Shown: in pieces, positions 7,904 to 16,538 of the stretch
Position numbering within the stretch: position 1 is the stretch's first letter
How the letters are laid out: each line of letters opens with the position of its first letter
Notes under the pieces: model-generated
Seen by the model: only the letters and a program-made list of their open reading frames with translations
What the model was told of the DNA's origin: nothing
The model's database searches: none
Position numbers and translations under genes: made by a program
NCBI GenBank assembly: GCA_009699605.1
Contig: WLNW01000009.1
Coordinates: forward strand, 1 to 43,129
Reading direction: 5' to 3'
DNA from: Actinomycetota bacterium
Lineage (GTDB): Bacteria; Actinomycetota; Acidimicrobiia; Acidimicrobiales; WLNW01
Length of the DNA: 43,129 nucleotides

Positions 7904-9072
7904 GCGGCGAAAGAAGTGAGCTTCGCCCTGACGCCTTTATCGAGGCGGCAGTTGCGCAGACCGGCCTCGACGACTTCGGAAGCCCTAGTCATCGCGCGGG
8001 GCTCGACATCTACTGCGATTCGGTCGGGCGCGAGGCGCAGCTCAACGCGGTCGGCGCCAGCGCGATTCCCGGGGCGATCATCGCCGCGCTCAGCAATCGT
8101 CTCCGCATTGTCGACTGGGCGAAGCGCAACCCGGAGGTCACCGAGGAAGAGATCGTCGCTCCCTGGATCGTGGTCGGGATCTTTCGGGCCGGCACGACGT
8201 TCCTCAGCTACCTGCTCGAGAAGGATCCGGCCTCGCGACCGCTGCTGCGGTGGGAGGCGAACAACAGCGCGCCGCCCTCGACCGGCGACCATCGCAACGA
8301 CCCCCGGGTCGAGCCTCTTCGGGCGAGCTCCGCCATGCTCAATCAGCTCAATCCTCGGATCAAGGTCGTCCAGAGCGAGGAGCCCGATGGGCCTACCGAG
8401 TGTATTTCGGTGCTGAACCAGGACTTCAAGAGCCTCACGTGGGAAGCGCTCGCAAACGTGCCGGCTTACGGCCAGTGGCTGCGCACGGTCGACCACCGGT
8501 CGGCCTACGACTATCACCGGCTGGTGCTGCAGGTACTCCAGAGCGGCGGTGTCCGCGGCCGCTGGTCGCTCAAGAGCCCGCATCACGCTATGCGGCTCGA
8601 AGCGCTCCACGCGGTGTACCCCGATGCCCGCCTCGTGCTCATGCATCGCGACCCGACGGTCCTGTGTGCATCGGTGTGCAGCCTGATCACCACGCTCACG
8701 AGCACCTTCAGTGATGCTGACCACGCGCGCTACATCGCACAGCACTGGACCCAGATGCTCGAGGACTCTGTCGTCGGCATTGAATCCTTCCGGAGCGCGA
8801 ATCCCCGGGTGGCGATCCACGACGTGCAGTACGCCGACCTCGTGCTCGATCCGCTCGGAACGATGAGCAGGGTCTACAACGCCTTCGGAGACGAGCTCGA
8901 TGGCGCGGCGTTCGACGCGATGCGCGCCCATGTCGAATCGAACCGCAAGGGGCGCTTCGGCCAACATGGTTACGACCTCTCCGAGTTCGGGCTCGACGCC
9001 GGCGCGATCGCGGAGCGATTCGCCGGCTACGTCAACCGATACGACATCCCGATCGAGCACGCGCCGAGGTGA
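7900..9072 (+). CDS. Sulfotransferase family protein
   Basis: A 390-residue PAPS-dependent sulfotransferase of the bacterial Sulfotransfer_3-like type. The 5'-phosphosulfate loop is seen in VGIFRAGTTFLSYLL at about residues 90-104, and the 3'-phosphate-binding stretch in ARLVLMHRDPTVLCAS near residue 245. A conserved SLKSPHH motif lies between them. It would transfer sulfate to a hydroxyl or amine of a small molecule or lipid. Actinobacterial members often sit near lipid or sterol genes. It is cotranscribed with the MDR gene before it and converges on an operon that encodes a sulfatase, an unusual pairing discussed in the findings. The acceptor is unknown. Confidence 0.88.
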   Translation: MSGERSELRPDAFIEAAVAQTGLDDFGSPSHRAGLDIYCDSVGREAQLNAVGASAIPGAIIAALSNRLRIVDWAKRNPEVTEEEIVAPWIVVGIFRAGTTFLSYLLEKDPASRPLLRWEANNSAPPSTGDHRNDPRVEPLRASSAMLNQLNPRIKVVQSEEPDGPTECISVLNQDFKSLTWEALANVPAYGQWLRTVDHRSAYDYHRLVLQVLQSGGVRGRWSLKSPHHAMRLEALHAVYPDARLVLMHRDPTVLCASVCSLITTLTSTFSDADHARYIAQHWTQMLEDSVVGIESFRSANPRVAIHDVQYADLVLDPLGTMSRVYNAFGDELDGAAFDAMRAHVESNRKGRFGQHGYDLSEFGLDAGAIAERFAGYVNRYDIPIEHAPR

Positions 9073-9093
9073 ACCGACTTCTGATCGCGCGGG

Positions 9094-9543
9094 TCAGGCG
9101 ATCCGAAAAGCGGGGAAGGTCCAGTCGCCCCGGTCGACGAACACGACCTCGACCCGGGCATCGACGGCGATCGTGAGCGACGATGAGTCGACGATGCTGG
9201 TCATGAGCCGCGGACCCTCGTCGAGCGCGACGATGGCCGGGACGTAGGGCAGACTTGCGCCGAACGGTGCCAGATCATTCTCGCGCACGACGGAGTACGT
9301 GTAGAGCGAGCCGAGTCCGGTGACCTGATGCCAGGAGACCTGGTCGCTCCAACAATGTGGGCAGGCCGGCCGAGGCGGAAAGTGTGTGCGCCCGCACGTT
9401 GCGCACGCACGCACGAGCAGGCGGCGTTCGCGACACGCCTGCCACCACGGTTCGGTGAACTGGTCGGCGATCGGGGGTACCCACGGCACGGTGTCGACCG
9501 AGGGTGCGTCGAACGCCGTGTGGGGACCGGGTGGACGGTTCAT
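9094..9543 (-). CDS. DUF35 OB-fold protein with zinc ribbon (ChsH2/BbsA-like)
   Basis: A 149-residue protein with an N-terminal rubredoxin-like zinc ribbon (Cys47, Cys50, Cys61, Cys64 in CATCG and CPHC) followed by an OB fold starting at LGSLYTYSVV. Proteins of this type are partners of thiolase-fold enzymes, such as the DUF35 part of ChsH2 with the aldolase Ltp2 in steroid side-chain degradation, and BbsA with BbsB. Here the thiolase-fold gene ends one base upstream in the same operon, so a complex between the two products is likely. The zinc is expected to be structural. It is the last gene of the sulfatase operon. Confidence 0.9.
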   Translation of the reverse strand: MNRPPGPHTAFDAPSVDTVPWVPPIADQFTEPWWQACRERRLLVRACATCGRTHFPPRPACPHCWSDQVSWHQVTGLGSLYTYSVVRENDLAPFGASLPYVPAIVALDEGPRLMTSIVDSSSLTIAVDARVEVVFVDRGDWTFPAFRIA

Positions 9544-9544
9544 G

Positions 9545-10702
9545 TCAGTCGACCCCCAGGATCATGGTGGAGGCGGAGCTCATCCAGCCGCCGGTGCCGT
9601 TCACACAGGCCAGTCGGGCGTCGGCCACCTGGCGGGCCGCGGACTCGCCGCGCAGCTGGCGAACGGCCTCGACGATGAGGAACATGCCGCGCATGCCGGG
9701 GTGACAAGCCGACAGCCCGCCACCGTCGGTGTTGGTCGGCAGGCCGCCACCGATGCGCAGCGTTCCGCCTTCCACGAAGCGACCCGCCTCGCCGGGTGGG
9801 CAGAACCCGAGCCCTTCGAGCGTGAGCAGCACCGTGATCGTGAACGAGTCGTAGAGCTGGCAGACGTCAATGTCGGCCGGGGTGACGCCCGCTTGCGCGA
9901 ACGCGTCGCGTCCTGAGCGCACGCACGGCGACTCGGTGAAGTCGGGCCACTCGCTCATGGTCACGTGCGACACTGCCTCGCCGGTGCCGAGGATCCATAC
10001 GGGCGCCTTCGCGAGGTCGCGTGCGCGGTCCTCGGCTGCGAGCACCACCGCGCCGCCGCCGTCGGATCGGATGCAGCACTGCAACTTGGTGAGCGGGTCG
10101 GCGATTGGTCGCGAGCTGAGCACGTCGTCGATGGTGATGGGATCGCGGTAGTAGGCCTCGGGGTTGTCGGCCGCGTTGGCGCGCGCCGACACCGCGACCT
10201 CGGCGAGCTGTTCGATGGTGGTGCCGTACTGGGCCATGTGACGCTGCGCAGCCATCGCGTACTTGGAGACCAGCGTGTGCCCGAACGGAGCATCGAACTG
10301 TTGGTTGTCGCGGGCGCCGAAGCTGAGGTTCGACGTGCGCACGCCGCGTTTCAGGTCGGCACGGGTGGTGGACGCGTAGCTGAGCACGACGACGTCGACG
10401 AGGCCCAGCGCGATAGCGCTGGCCGCGTGCCGGCTCATGAACTCCCACGTGGACCCGCCCACGGTCGAGGACTCGACGTGCCGCAACCGTTGCGAAAGGC
10501 CCACGTACTCCGCGACTTCGATCGGTGACAGAACGCCGGTGCCCGTCGAGCACAGCCCGTCGATGTCGTCGCGCGTCAGGCCGGCGTCGGCGACGGCGCG
10601 CCGGATGGCCTGCTGATGGAGCTGGAGCTCGGTCTTGTCATCGACCCGGCCGAGGTCGGAGAGCCCGGCGCCTACCACGGCGACCCGTCTCGGTACCACC
10701 AC
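9545..10702 (-). CDS. Thiolase-fold protein, Ltp2-like (aldolase or lipid-transfer type)
   Basis: A 385-residue protein of the SCP-x/Ltp thiolase superfamily. The place of the thiolase nucleophile reads VESSTVGGSTW, with serine instead of cysteine, so ordinary thiolysis is unlikely. The stretch VCQLYDSFTITVLL has the tyrosine that Ltp2-type retro-aldolases use, and GLPTNTDGGGLSACHPG matches the C-terminal family loop. With its DUF35 partner directly downstream it resembles the Ltp2-ChsH2 pair that removes a propionyl group from steroid side chains by retro-aldol cleavage. The start is a GTG sharing its G with the TAG stop of the sulfatase. Alternative: a non-catalytic lipid-transfer protein. 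Confidence 0.85.
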   Translation of the reverse strand: MVVPRRVAVVGAGLSDLGRVDDKTELQLHQQAIRRAVADAGLTRDDIDGLCSTGTGVLSPIEVAEYVGLSQRLRHVESSTVGGSTWEFMSRHAASAIALGLVDVVVLSYASTTRADLKRGVRTSNLSFGARDNQQFDAPFGHTLVSKYAMAAQRHMAQYGTTIEQLAEVAVSARANAADNPEAYYRDPITIDDVLSSRPIADPLTKLQCCIRSDGGGAVVLAAEDRARDLAKAPVWILGTGEAVSHVTMSEWPDFTESPCVRSGRDAFAQAGVTPADIDVCQLYDSFTITVLLTLEGLGFCPPGEAGRFVEGGTLRIGGGLPTNTDGGGLSACHPGMRGMFLIVEAVRQLRGESAARQVADARLACVNGTGGWMSSASTMILGVD

Positions 10703-12966
10703 TACTGCACTCCCATCTCGACGCGAGCGACGTGCTCGACATCGGCTCTTGTCGGTACAGCGGTGGGCGCGATCTCGAATACGAGTTCACGAATGACACC
10801 GGGATAGATAAACGGTGCGACATAGTCGGAGCACACGGGAGCGTTCGCCCGACCGATGTCCATGCCGAGTGAGCTGAGCGTGCGCATGAGCGGCCCGAGC
10901 TCAGCCGATGCGACCGCGAGATCATCGATGGAGATCGTCACGACGCCGAGGCCGGCGCCGGTGTCGTGGACGGACGCACCGACGCGAACGCGGCCTGCGG
11001 GAAGTGGTCGAGGCGAGCGGACCTGGGTGTGGTGATGGAAGCGGTTCAGGTCGAACACGAGATGCCCGCCGAGCACGAACATGGCGTAGCCGCCATTCCC
11101 GCTGCCCCGATTGAGCAGCGCGCCGTCGGTCTCGTTTCCGGTCTCGGGCACGTCGATGGTCGCGACGATCGTGAACCCGCGCGGCCCGTGCGGCGGGCAC
11201 ACATCGATGGGCAGGTGCGAGACTGGTGGGCGGTAGACATAGCGCGACCGGCCGGTCGGCGAACCGCGCAGTGCGGGACGCGAGAGCTGCCATACCGGGC
11301 GGTCATCGAGTGGCAGCACGTCGTGGCGGCCCGCTTCGGCCCACCAGCGCTCGACCATGTGCCGGGTGCGCTCGGGTTCGGAAGCGGCGAGGTCGTGGCA
11401 CTCCGAGTAGTCGGATGCGAGGTGGTACAGCTCCCATACGTCGTCATCGAGCGCGGCGCCGGCTTCGTGATGGGCGACCGCCTTCCACCCGTCGTGGTAG
11501 AGGCCGCGATGTCCGAACATCTCGAAGTACTGCGTGGTGCGCCCGAGTCCGTCGATGGGATCGGTGAACGTGTGCCGCAGCGACGCGCCATGCATCGGCT
11601 GTTGGGCCAGGCCGTTTACCACGGTCGGCGCGTCGACTCCGAGCACGTCGAGCAACGTAGGGGTGATGTCGATGGCGTGCCCGAACGCGCCGCAAATGTC
11701 GCCACGGGCATCGATCCCCTTGGGCCATTGGACGACCAGTGGGCTGCGCACGCCACCACCATGGGTGTTCTGCTTGTAACGCTTCAAGGGTGTGTTGCCG
11801 GCCATCGACCAGCCCCACGGATAGTTCGAATGGCTCTCGGGTCCGCCCACGTCGTCGAGCCGCTCGATGGCTTCGTCGAGGTCCTGCTCGATGCCTTGGA
11901 AGAACTTCATCTCGTCGAGGACGCCGCGAGCGCCGCCCTCCTGGGAAGCGCCGTTGTCCGACATGACGATGATGATGGTGTTGTCGGTCGCGCCGATCTC
12001 GTCGAGGAAGTCGACGAGCCGGCCAATTTGCGCATCGGTGTGCTCGAGGAACGCGGCGAAGGATTCTTGGAGCCGCGCCGCGAACCGCTGCTCGCGCTCG
12101 TCCAACGCCGCCCACGCGTCGACGCCTGGGTTGCGGTCGGGTAGTGCGGTACCGGCCGGAACCACGCCCAGCTCGAGCTGGCGAGCGAACGTGAGGTCGC
12201 GGTGAGCGTCCCATCCGCCGTCAAAGCGCCCGCGGTATTTCGTTCGATACGAATCGGGCGCTTGATGGGGCGCATGCGTCGCACCGAACGCGGTGTAAAG
12301 GAAGAAGGGGCGCTCGGGGGTGATCGAGGTGTGATCGCGCAGGTAGCCGATCGCGTGGTCGACGAGGTCCTCGGACAGGTGGTAGCCGTCTGCGACCGAT
12401 CGCGGCGGGTTGACGTGTTCGTTGCCGCGCACGAGCTCGGGATGGAACTGGTCGGTCTCGCCGCCCAGGAAGCCGTAGAAGCGGTCGAACCCTCGGGCCA
12501 GCGGCCAGTTGTGGAACGGCCCGGCGGCGGAGCACTCGTGGCCCGGCGCGAGATGCCACTTGCCCACCATGAAGGTCGCGAAGCCGTGCGGACGCAGCAT
12601 CTCGGCGATGGTGGCCGCCGACGGGGGGATGGCGCCCCGCATGTTCGGAAAGCCCGTGTCGAAGTTCGCGACGCTGCGCATGCCCACCGCGTGATGGTTT
12701 CGGCCGGTGAGGAGGCTGGCCCGGGTAGGCGAGCACACGGGCGCGACATGGAAGTTGTTGTAGCGGAGTCCGCCGGCGGCGAGTCGATCGATGTTGGGCG
12801 TCTCGATGGCCGACCCGTAGCAGCCGAAGTGCCCGTACCCCGTGTCGTCGAGCAGGATCACGACTGCGTTCGGCGTGCCGGCTGCGGGCACGGCGAGCGG
12901 TGGCCAGTGCGGTGTCGACTCGGCGACAGTGCGGCCGATCGAGCCGCCGAACGGTTCTGTGTTCAC
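10702..12966 (-). CDS. Arylsulfatase-type sulfatase
   Basis: A 754-residue type I sulfatase. The formylglycine site is CSPTR with Cys78, followed by ASLLTGRN, the standard CxPxR signature. Metal and sulfate-site stretches are visible: VVILLDDTGYG near residue 38, VGKWHLAPG, HAPHQAP and VMSDNGASQEGG. No signal peptide is seen, so it is probably cytoplasmic. The C-terminal 200 residues form an extra beta-rich region beyond the usual arylsulfatase domain. Activity needs a formylglycine-generating enzyme, not in this window. GTG 12966 was preferred because a run of six G lies 3 bases before it; the frame continues upstream 21 codons. It is the first gene of an operon with the thiolase-fold and DUF35 genes. 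Confidence 0.92.
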   Translation of the reverse strand: MNTEPFGGSIGRTVAESTPHWPPLAVPAAGTPNAVVILLDDTGYGHFGCYGSAIETPNIDRLAAGGLRYNNFHVAPVCSPTRASLLTGRNHHAVGMRSVANFDTGFPNMRGAIPPSAATIAEMLRPHGFATFMVGKWHLAPGHECSAAGPFHNWPLARGFDRFYGFLGGETDQFHPELVRGNEHVNPPRSVADGYHLSEDLVDHAIGYLRDHTSITPERPFFLYTAFGATHAPHQAPDSYRTKYRGRFDGGWDAHRDLTFARQLELGVVPAGTALPDRNPGVDAWAALDEREQRFAARLQESFAAFLEHTDAQIGRLVDFLDEIGATDNTIIIVMSDNGASQEGGARGVLDEMKFFQGIEQDLDEAIERLDDVGGPESHSNYPWGWSMAGNTPLKRYKQNTHGGGVRSPLVVQWPKGIDARGDICGAFGHAIDITPTLLDVLGVDAPTVVNGLAQQPMHGASLRHTFTDPIDGLGRTTQYFEMFGHRGLYHDGWKAVAHHEAGAALDDDVWELYHLASDYSECHDLAASEPERTRHMVERWWAEAGRHDVLPLDDRPVWQLSRPALRGSPTGRSRYVYRPPVSHLPIDVCPPHGPRGFTIVATIDVPETGNETDGALLNRGSGNGGYAMFVLGGHLVFDLNRFHHHTQVRSPRPLPAGRVRVGASVHDTGAGLGVVTISIDDLAVASAELGPLMRTLSSLGMDIGRANAPVCSDYVAPFIYPGVIRELVFEIAPTAVPTRADVEHVARVEMGVQ

Positions 12967-13021
12967 GATCCCCCCGGATGTCGCCCGCCGACCTTCGTGA
13001 CGGTTCGGCGCCGCCATCGTA
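12967..13021 (-). promoter_or_regulatory. Promoter and G-tract leader of the sulfatase operon
   Basis: On the minus strand TACGAT (13021 to 13016) lies 50 bases before the GTG start, and six consecutive G (12975 to 12970) lie 3 bases before it. This is the same layout seen upstream of 6866, 24471, 26032 and 37243. Confidence 0.4.
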
Positions 13022-13084
13022 GGAGCCATCGATCGCTGTGGGTCACGGCGACGAGCTGTTGTGATCGATGACCTCAGGTTCTGC

Positions 13085-13097
13085 TAGTCCTTTCCCC
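13085..13097 (+). promoter_or_regulatory. Possible leaderless-type -10 (TAGTCC)
   Basis: TAGTCC at 13085-13090 stands 7 bases before ATG 13098. The last base is C instead of T, so this is a weak match, but the spacing is the same as at the better sites. Confidence 0.3.
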
Positions 13098-15068
13098 ATG
13101 GTTTCGACGCGAACCCCCGGTAGCCCCGCTGAGGGCAACCCCCATGCAGGTCAGCCGTTCTCCGACGACGACGCCGCCATTGCCGCCGCGCTCGAAGACG
13201 TCAGCGTCCCCGCGCTGCTGTGCTCGTTGGTCCACCTGACCGGCGACCCGTCGTGGATACGCAGCGGGCTACGGCCGGTCTTGTCGATGCTCAACGATTA
13301 CCAGTGCGGGATGACCCCCGAGGCCAAGGCCGAGGCCCGTCGCAACGCACTGCCCGCGATCGCCGCGTTCCGCGACGGGGGTTGTGTCCTGCCGCCACCG
13401 CCGTCGAACGAGCTCGTGCACGAGATGATGTCGTTCCTCGCGGCCGCACCGGTGCCGACCGACGTGGTGCCGATGTTCCTCGAGGACCTGCACCTCGACG
13501 GGTCGGATGGGGGTGCCGTCACCTGGGGCGCCGAGATCGCGCCCGATGCACGTGCCGCGGCGCACGTCGTGGTGATCGGCTGCGGCGAAGCGGGGCTGCT
13601 CGCCGGCATCCGCCTGAGGCAGGCCGGCATCCCGTTCACCGTCGTCGAGAAGAACGCCGGGCCCGGCGGCACGTGGTGGGACAACCGCTACCCCGGAGCG
13701 CGCGTCGACATCGGTAGCCACTTCTACTGCTACTCGTTCGAGCCAGCCGACCACTGGACCGAGTACTTCTCCCAGCACACCGAACTGCGCGCGTACTTCG
13801 ACCGCGTCATGCGGAAATACGGGGTCGACGAACACTGCCGCTTCCGCACCGAGGTCACCGCCGCGAACTTCGACGATGCCACGGGGCGGTGGTCGGTGCA
13901 CCTGCGCAACGACGACGGCAGCACCGAGGTGCTCGACGCGCGAGCGGTCATCAGCGCGGTGGGTGCACTCAACCAACCGAACCTGCCGGTGCTCGAGGGC
14001 GCCGAGAGCTTCGCCGGTCCGTCGTTCCACTCGGCGCGCTGGGATCACTCGGTCGACTATCGCGGCAAGAACCTCGCGCTCATCGGCGCGGGCGCGAGCG
14101 GGTTCCAGATCGCGCCCACGGTGGCCGACGAAGTCGCGACGCTCACGGTGTTCCAACGCACGGCGCAATGGGTTTTCCCCAATGCGAACTACCACCGCCA
14201 GGTGCCCGACGGCGACCGTTGGGCCATGCGCCACCTCCCGTTCTACGGTCGGTGGTTCCGTTTCCTCACGTTCTATCCGGGTGCCGGTCTCACCATCGAG
14301 AACTCACGCATCGACCCTGACTTCGACGACTCGGACGGCCTCGCGATCAACGAGCGCAACCTCATGACGCGCGGGATCTTCTCGCAGTGGATGGTCGATC
14401 AGCTCGGTGACCGCGAGGACCTCGTAGCCAAGGTGATCCCGAACTATCCGGTGACGGCCAAGCGCATGTTGCAGGACAACGGCTCGTGGCTGGCCGGCCT
14501 GCGCAAACCCAACGTCGAACTCGTGCGAACCGAGATCGAGCGCATCGTCGAAGACGGAATCGTTACGACCGATGGCACGTTCTACCCGGCCGACATCATC
14601 TGCTACGCCACCGGGTTCCGGCACAACGACTACCTGTGGCCCATGGAGATCACCGGTCGCCAGGGCGTCGTGTTGCGCGACCAGTGGGGTCACGAGCCCA
14701 CGGCCTATCTGGGCATCACCATCCCGAACTTCCCGAACCTCTTTTGCCTCTACGGACCCGGCACCAACCTCGCGCACGGCGGCAGCCTGATCTTCCAGTC
14801 CGAGTGCCAGATGAGCTACGTGATGGATGCCTTGCACGAGCTATTCGCGCACGGTCATCAAACGCTCGAGCCCAAGCCCGAGGTCCATGACGCATACAGC
14901 GATCGGTACCAGAGCGAGATCGCGCAGATGGTCTGGGCCCACTGGTCGGTGACGCACTCGCACTACAAGAACCCCGACGGACGCATCTTCACCCTGTCAC
15001 CGTGGCCGATCCCGCAGTATTGGAGCTGGACCAAAGCAGTCGACCCTGACGACTATGTGTTCACCTGA
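13098..15068 (+). CDS. Flavin-containing Baeyer-Villiger monooxygenase (HAPMO-like)
   Basis: A 656-residue type I Baeyer-Villiger monooxygenase. The FAD loop is GCGEAG at residues 161-166, followed by GGTWWDNRYPGARVDIG. The family fingerprint FxGxxxHxxxW is present as FAGPSFHSARW, and the NADPH loop GAGASG follows. The N-terminal extension of about 150 residues before the FAD loop is typical of 4-hydroxyacetophenone monooxygenase relatives, whose length is similar. The enzyme would insert oxygen next to a ketone to form an ester or lactone. ATG 13098 gives a protein of expected length; the frame also allows an earlier start at 13068. It is divergent from the sulfatase operon, with 131 bases between starts. 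Confidence 0.9.
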   Translation: MVSTRTPGSPAEGNPHAGQPFSDDDAAIAAALEDVSVPALLCSLVHLTGDPSWIRSGLRPVLSMLNDYQCGMTPEAKAEARRNALPAIAAFRDGGCVLPPPPSNELVHEMMSFLAAAPVPTDVVPMFLEDLHLDGSDGGAVTWGAEIAPDARAAAHVVVIGCGEAGLLAGIRLRQAGIPFTVVEKNAGPGGTWWDNRYPGARVDIGSHFYCYSFEPADHWTEYFSQHTELRAYFDRVMRKYGVDEHCRFRTEVTAANFDDATGRWSVHLRNDDGSTEVLDARAVISAVGALNQPNLPVLEGAESFAGPSFHSARWDHSVDYRGKNLALIGAGASGFQIAPTVADEVATLTVFQRTAQWVFPNANYHRQVPDGDRWAMRHLPFYGRWFRFLTFYPGAGLTIENSRIDPDFDDSDGLAINERNLMTRGIFSQWMVDQLGDREDLVAKVIPNYPVTAKRMLQDNGSWLAGLRKPNVELVRTEIERIVEDGIVTTDGTFYPADIICYATGFRHNDYLWPMEITGRQGVVLRDQWGHEPTAYLGITIPNFPNLFCLYGPGTNLAHGGSLIFQSECQMSYVMDALHELFAHGHQTLEPKPEVHDAYSDRYQSEIAQMVWAHWSVTHSHYKNPDGRIFTLSPWPIPQYWSWTKAVDPDDYVFT

Positions 15069-15098
15069 CCGACGAAGGATTTCAATGCGGCGGTTCGC

Positions 15099-15110
15099 TA
15101 CCGTCCCGGC
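15099..15110 (+). promoter_or_regulatory. Leaderless-type promoter -10 (TACCGT)
   Basis: TACCGT at 15099-15104, 6 bases (CCCGGC) before ATG 15111. It lies between two same-strand genes, so the kinase-like gene probably has its own transcript. Confidence 0.5.
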
Positions 15111-16538
15111 ATGGTCGCATCAGAGGCACGTGCAGGGCTGGACACGACATCGCCGGGGGCGCAACGGCTCGTCGAGTGGATCGAGACCCAGTTCCGGGGC
15201 GACGTCGTCTCGATGCGGCGCCTGGCGCGGTGGCGGCTCGGGTGGTTCGTCGATGTCCTGAGCGAAGGACGCCTGGTCGAGTTGTACGTGCGCGGCGCGC
15301 GCGGGCCCGACTTCCCGTCGCCCTACCCCCTGCGCCACGAGGTGGTCGTGCACGACCTGCTCGAGGCTGAAGGATTCCCGGTGCCTCACGTCTATGGCCT
15401 GGTCGACCTCGGTTTCACCGAAGCGATCGTGATGGATCGCGTGCCCGGCGAGCAGGGCTTGGCGGGCGCGGCCGACGACGCGACGCGGCGCCGCCTCATG
15501 CTCGAGTGCGTCGACTACATGGCGCGCATGCACCGGTTGGACCCGGTCGCCCTCGCTGCACGTGGGTTCGACGTTCCCACGTCTTCCGACGAAATCGTCT
15601 GGAGCGGCGCGATCGCGCGGCTCGAAGCGCACTACCTCGCCTCCGGTCGGCCAGCCGATCCGGTGATCGAGTTTCTCCGGCGTTGGCTCTGGCGTAACCG
15701 GCCCCGCAATCGCACCCGGGCCGCTTTCGTCACCTGGGATGCGGCGCAGTTCCTGCACTATGACGGCGTCCTCACCGCGCTGATCGACTTCGAGTTGGCG
15801 CACGTCGGCGACCCGTACATGGACCTCGCGCCGCTGCGCTCGCGCGATACCACCGAGCCGTTCGGCGACCTGAGCGAAGCGTTCGCCCGCTACGAGCAGG
15901 CCACCGGGGAACCGGTCGACTTCTCGGTGGTCCGCTACTTCGAAGTGTCCCAGCTCACCGCGACCCTGATGCTGCAGCGCCCCGTGATGCTCGCGCCCGA
16001 CGAGAGCAGCGATCTCGTCACCCACATCGTGTGGTTCGTCGAGAGCGCTCGCTACGCGCTCGACGTCCTTGCCGAGATCCACGAAATCGCGTTGGAGGTG
16101 ATCGACGTGATCGAGGCGCCGACGAGCCCACACGCAGCGGCGCACGCGCACCTCGTAGCCGCGTTGCATGCCGCCGCCCGCGCCCGACCCGACGCGTCCG
16201 CTGCGGACGATGTGGAGCGACGTTGGCGGGCGCGGTGCGCGTATCGGCTCGCTCGGCACCTGCAGCGCGTCGACGAAATCGGCGGACTGGTCGACGCGGC
16301 CGAAATTGCGGACGGCGCGACGTTGGTCGGCGCGCTCTGCGCGGACCGTGTCGCACTGGATGCAGCGCTCGTCGAGCGCATCGCACGCGAGGACCCGGCC
16401 GACGACCTCGCCCTGATCGGCTATCTGAATCGGCGCATGCAGCGGTCGAGCATGCTGCTCGGTCCGCCCGACGCGCTGTTGGTGAAGCACGTGCCGATAC
16501 AGCCGCTCACCCGGCTTGGATCTCCTCGACGCTCTTGA
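15111..16538 (+). CDS. APH-fold phosphotransferase-like protein
   Basis: A 475-residue protein with an aminoglycoside-phosphotransferase / kinase-like fold in residues 1-320, of the kind found near acyl-CoA dehydrogenases in actinobacteria. The C-lobe motif ALIDFELAHVGDPYMDLAPL is clear (Asp226 as metal ligand). The catalytic loop, normally HGDxxxxN, reads TWDAAQFL: Asp210 is kept, but the histidine and the asparagine positions are changed. The remaining 150 C-terminal residues are helical and alanine-rich and belong to no family I recognise. The last 32 bases overlap the 3' end of the convergent dioxygenase gene. Substrate unknown; reduced or altered kinase activity is possible. Confidence 0.8.
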   Translation: MVASEARAGLDTTSPGAQRLVEWIETQFRGDVVSMRRLARWRLGWFVDVLSEGRLVELYVRGARGPDFPSPYPLRHEVVVHDLLEAEGFPVPHVYGLVDLGFTEAIVMDRVPGEQGLAGAADDATRRRLMLECVDYMARMHRLDPVALAARGFDVPTSSDEIVWSGAIARLEAHYLASGRPADPVIEFLRRWLWRNRPRNRTRAAFVTWDAAQFLHYDGVLTALIDFELAHVGDPYMDLAPLRSRDTTEPFGDLSEAFARYEQATGEPVDFSVVRYFEVSQLTATLMLQRPVMLAPDESSDLVTHIVWFVESARYALDVLAEIHEIALEVIDVIEAPTSPHAAAHAHLVAALHAAARARPDASAADDVERRWRARCAYRLARHLQRVDEIGGLVDAAEIADGATLVGALCADRVALDAALVERIAREDPADDLALIGYLNRRMQRSSMLLGPPDALLVKHVPIQPLTRLGSPRRS

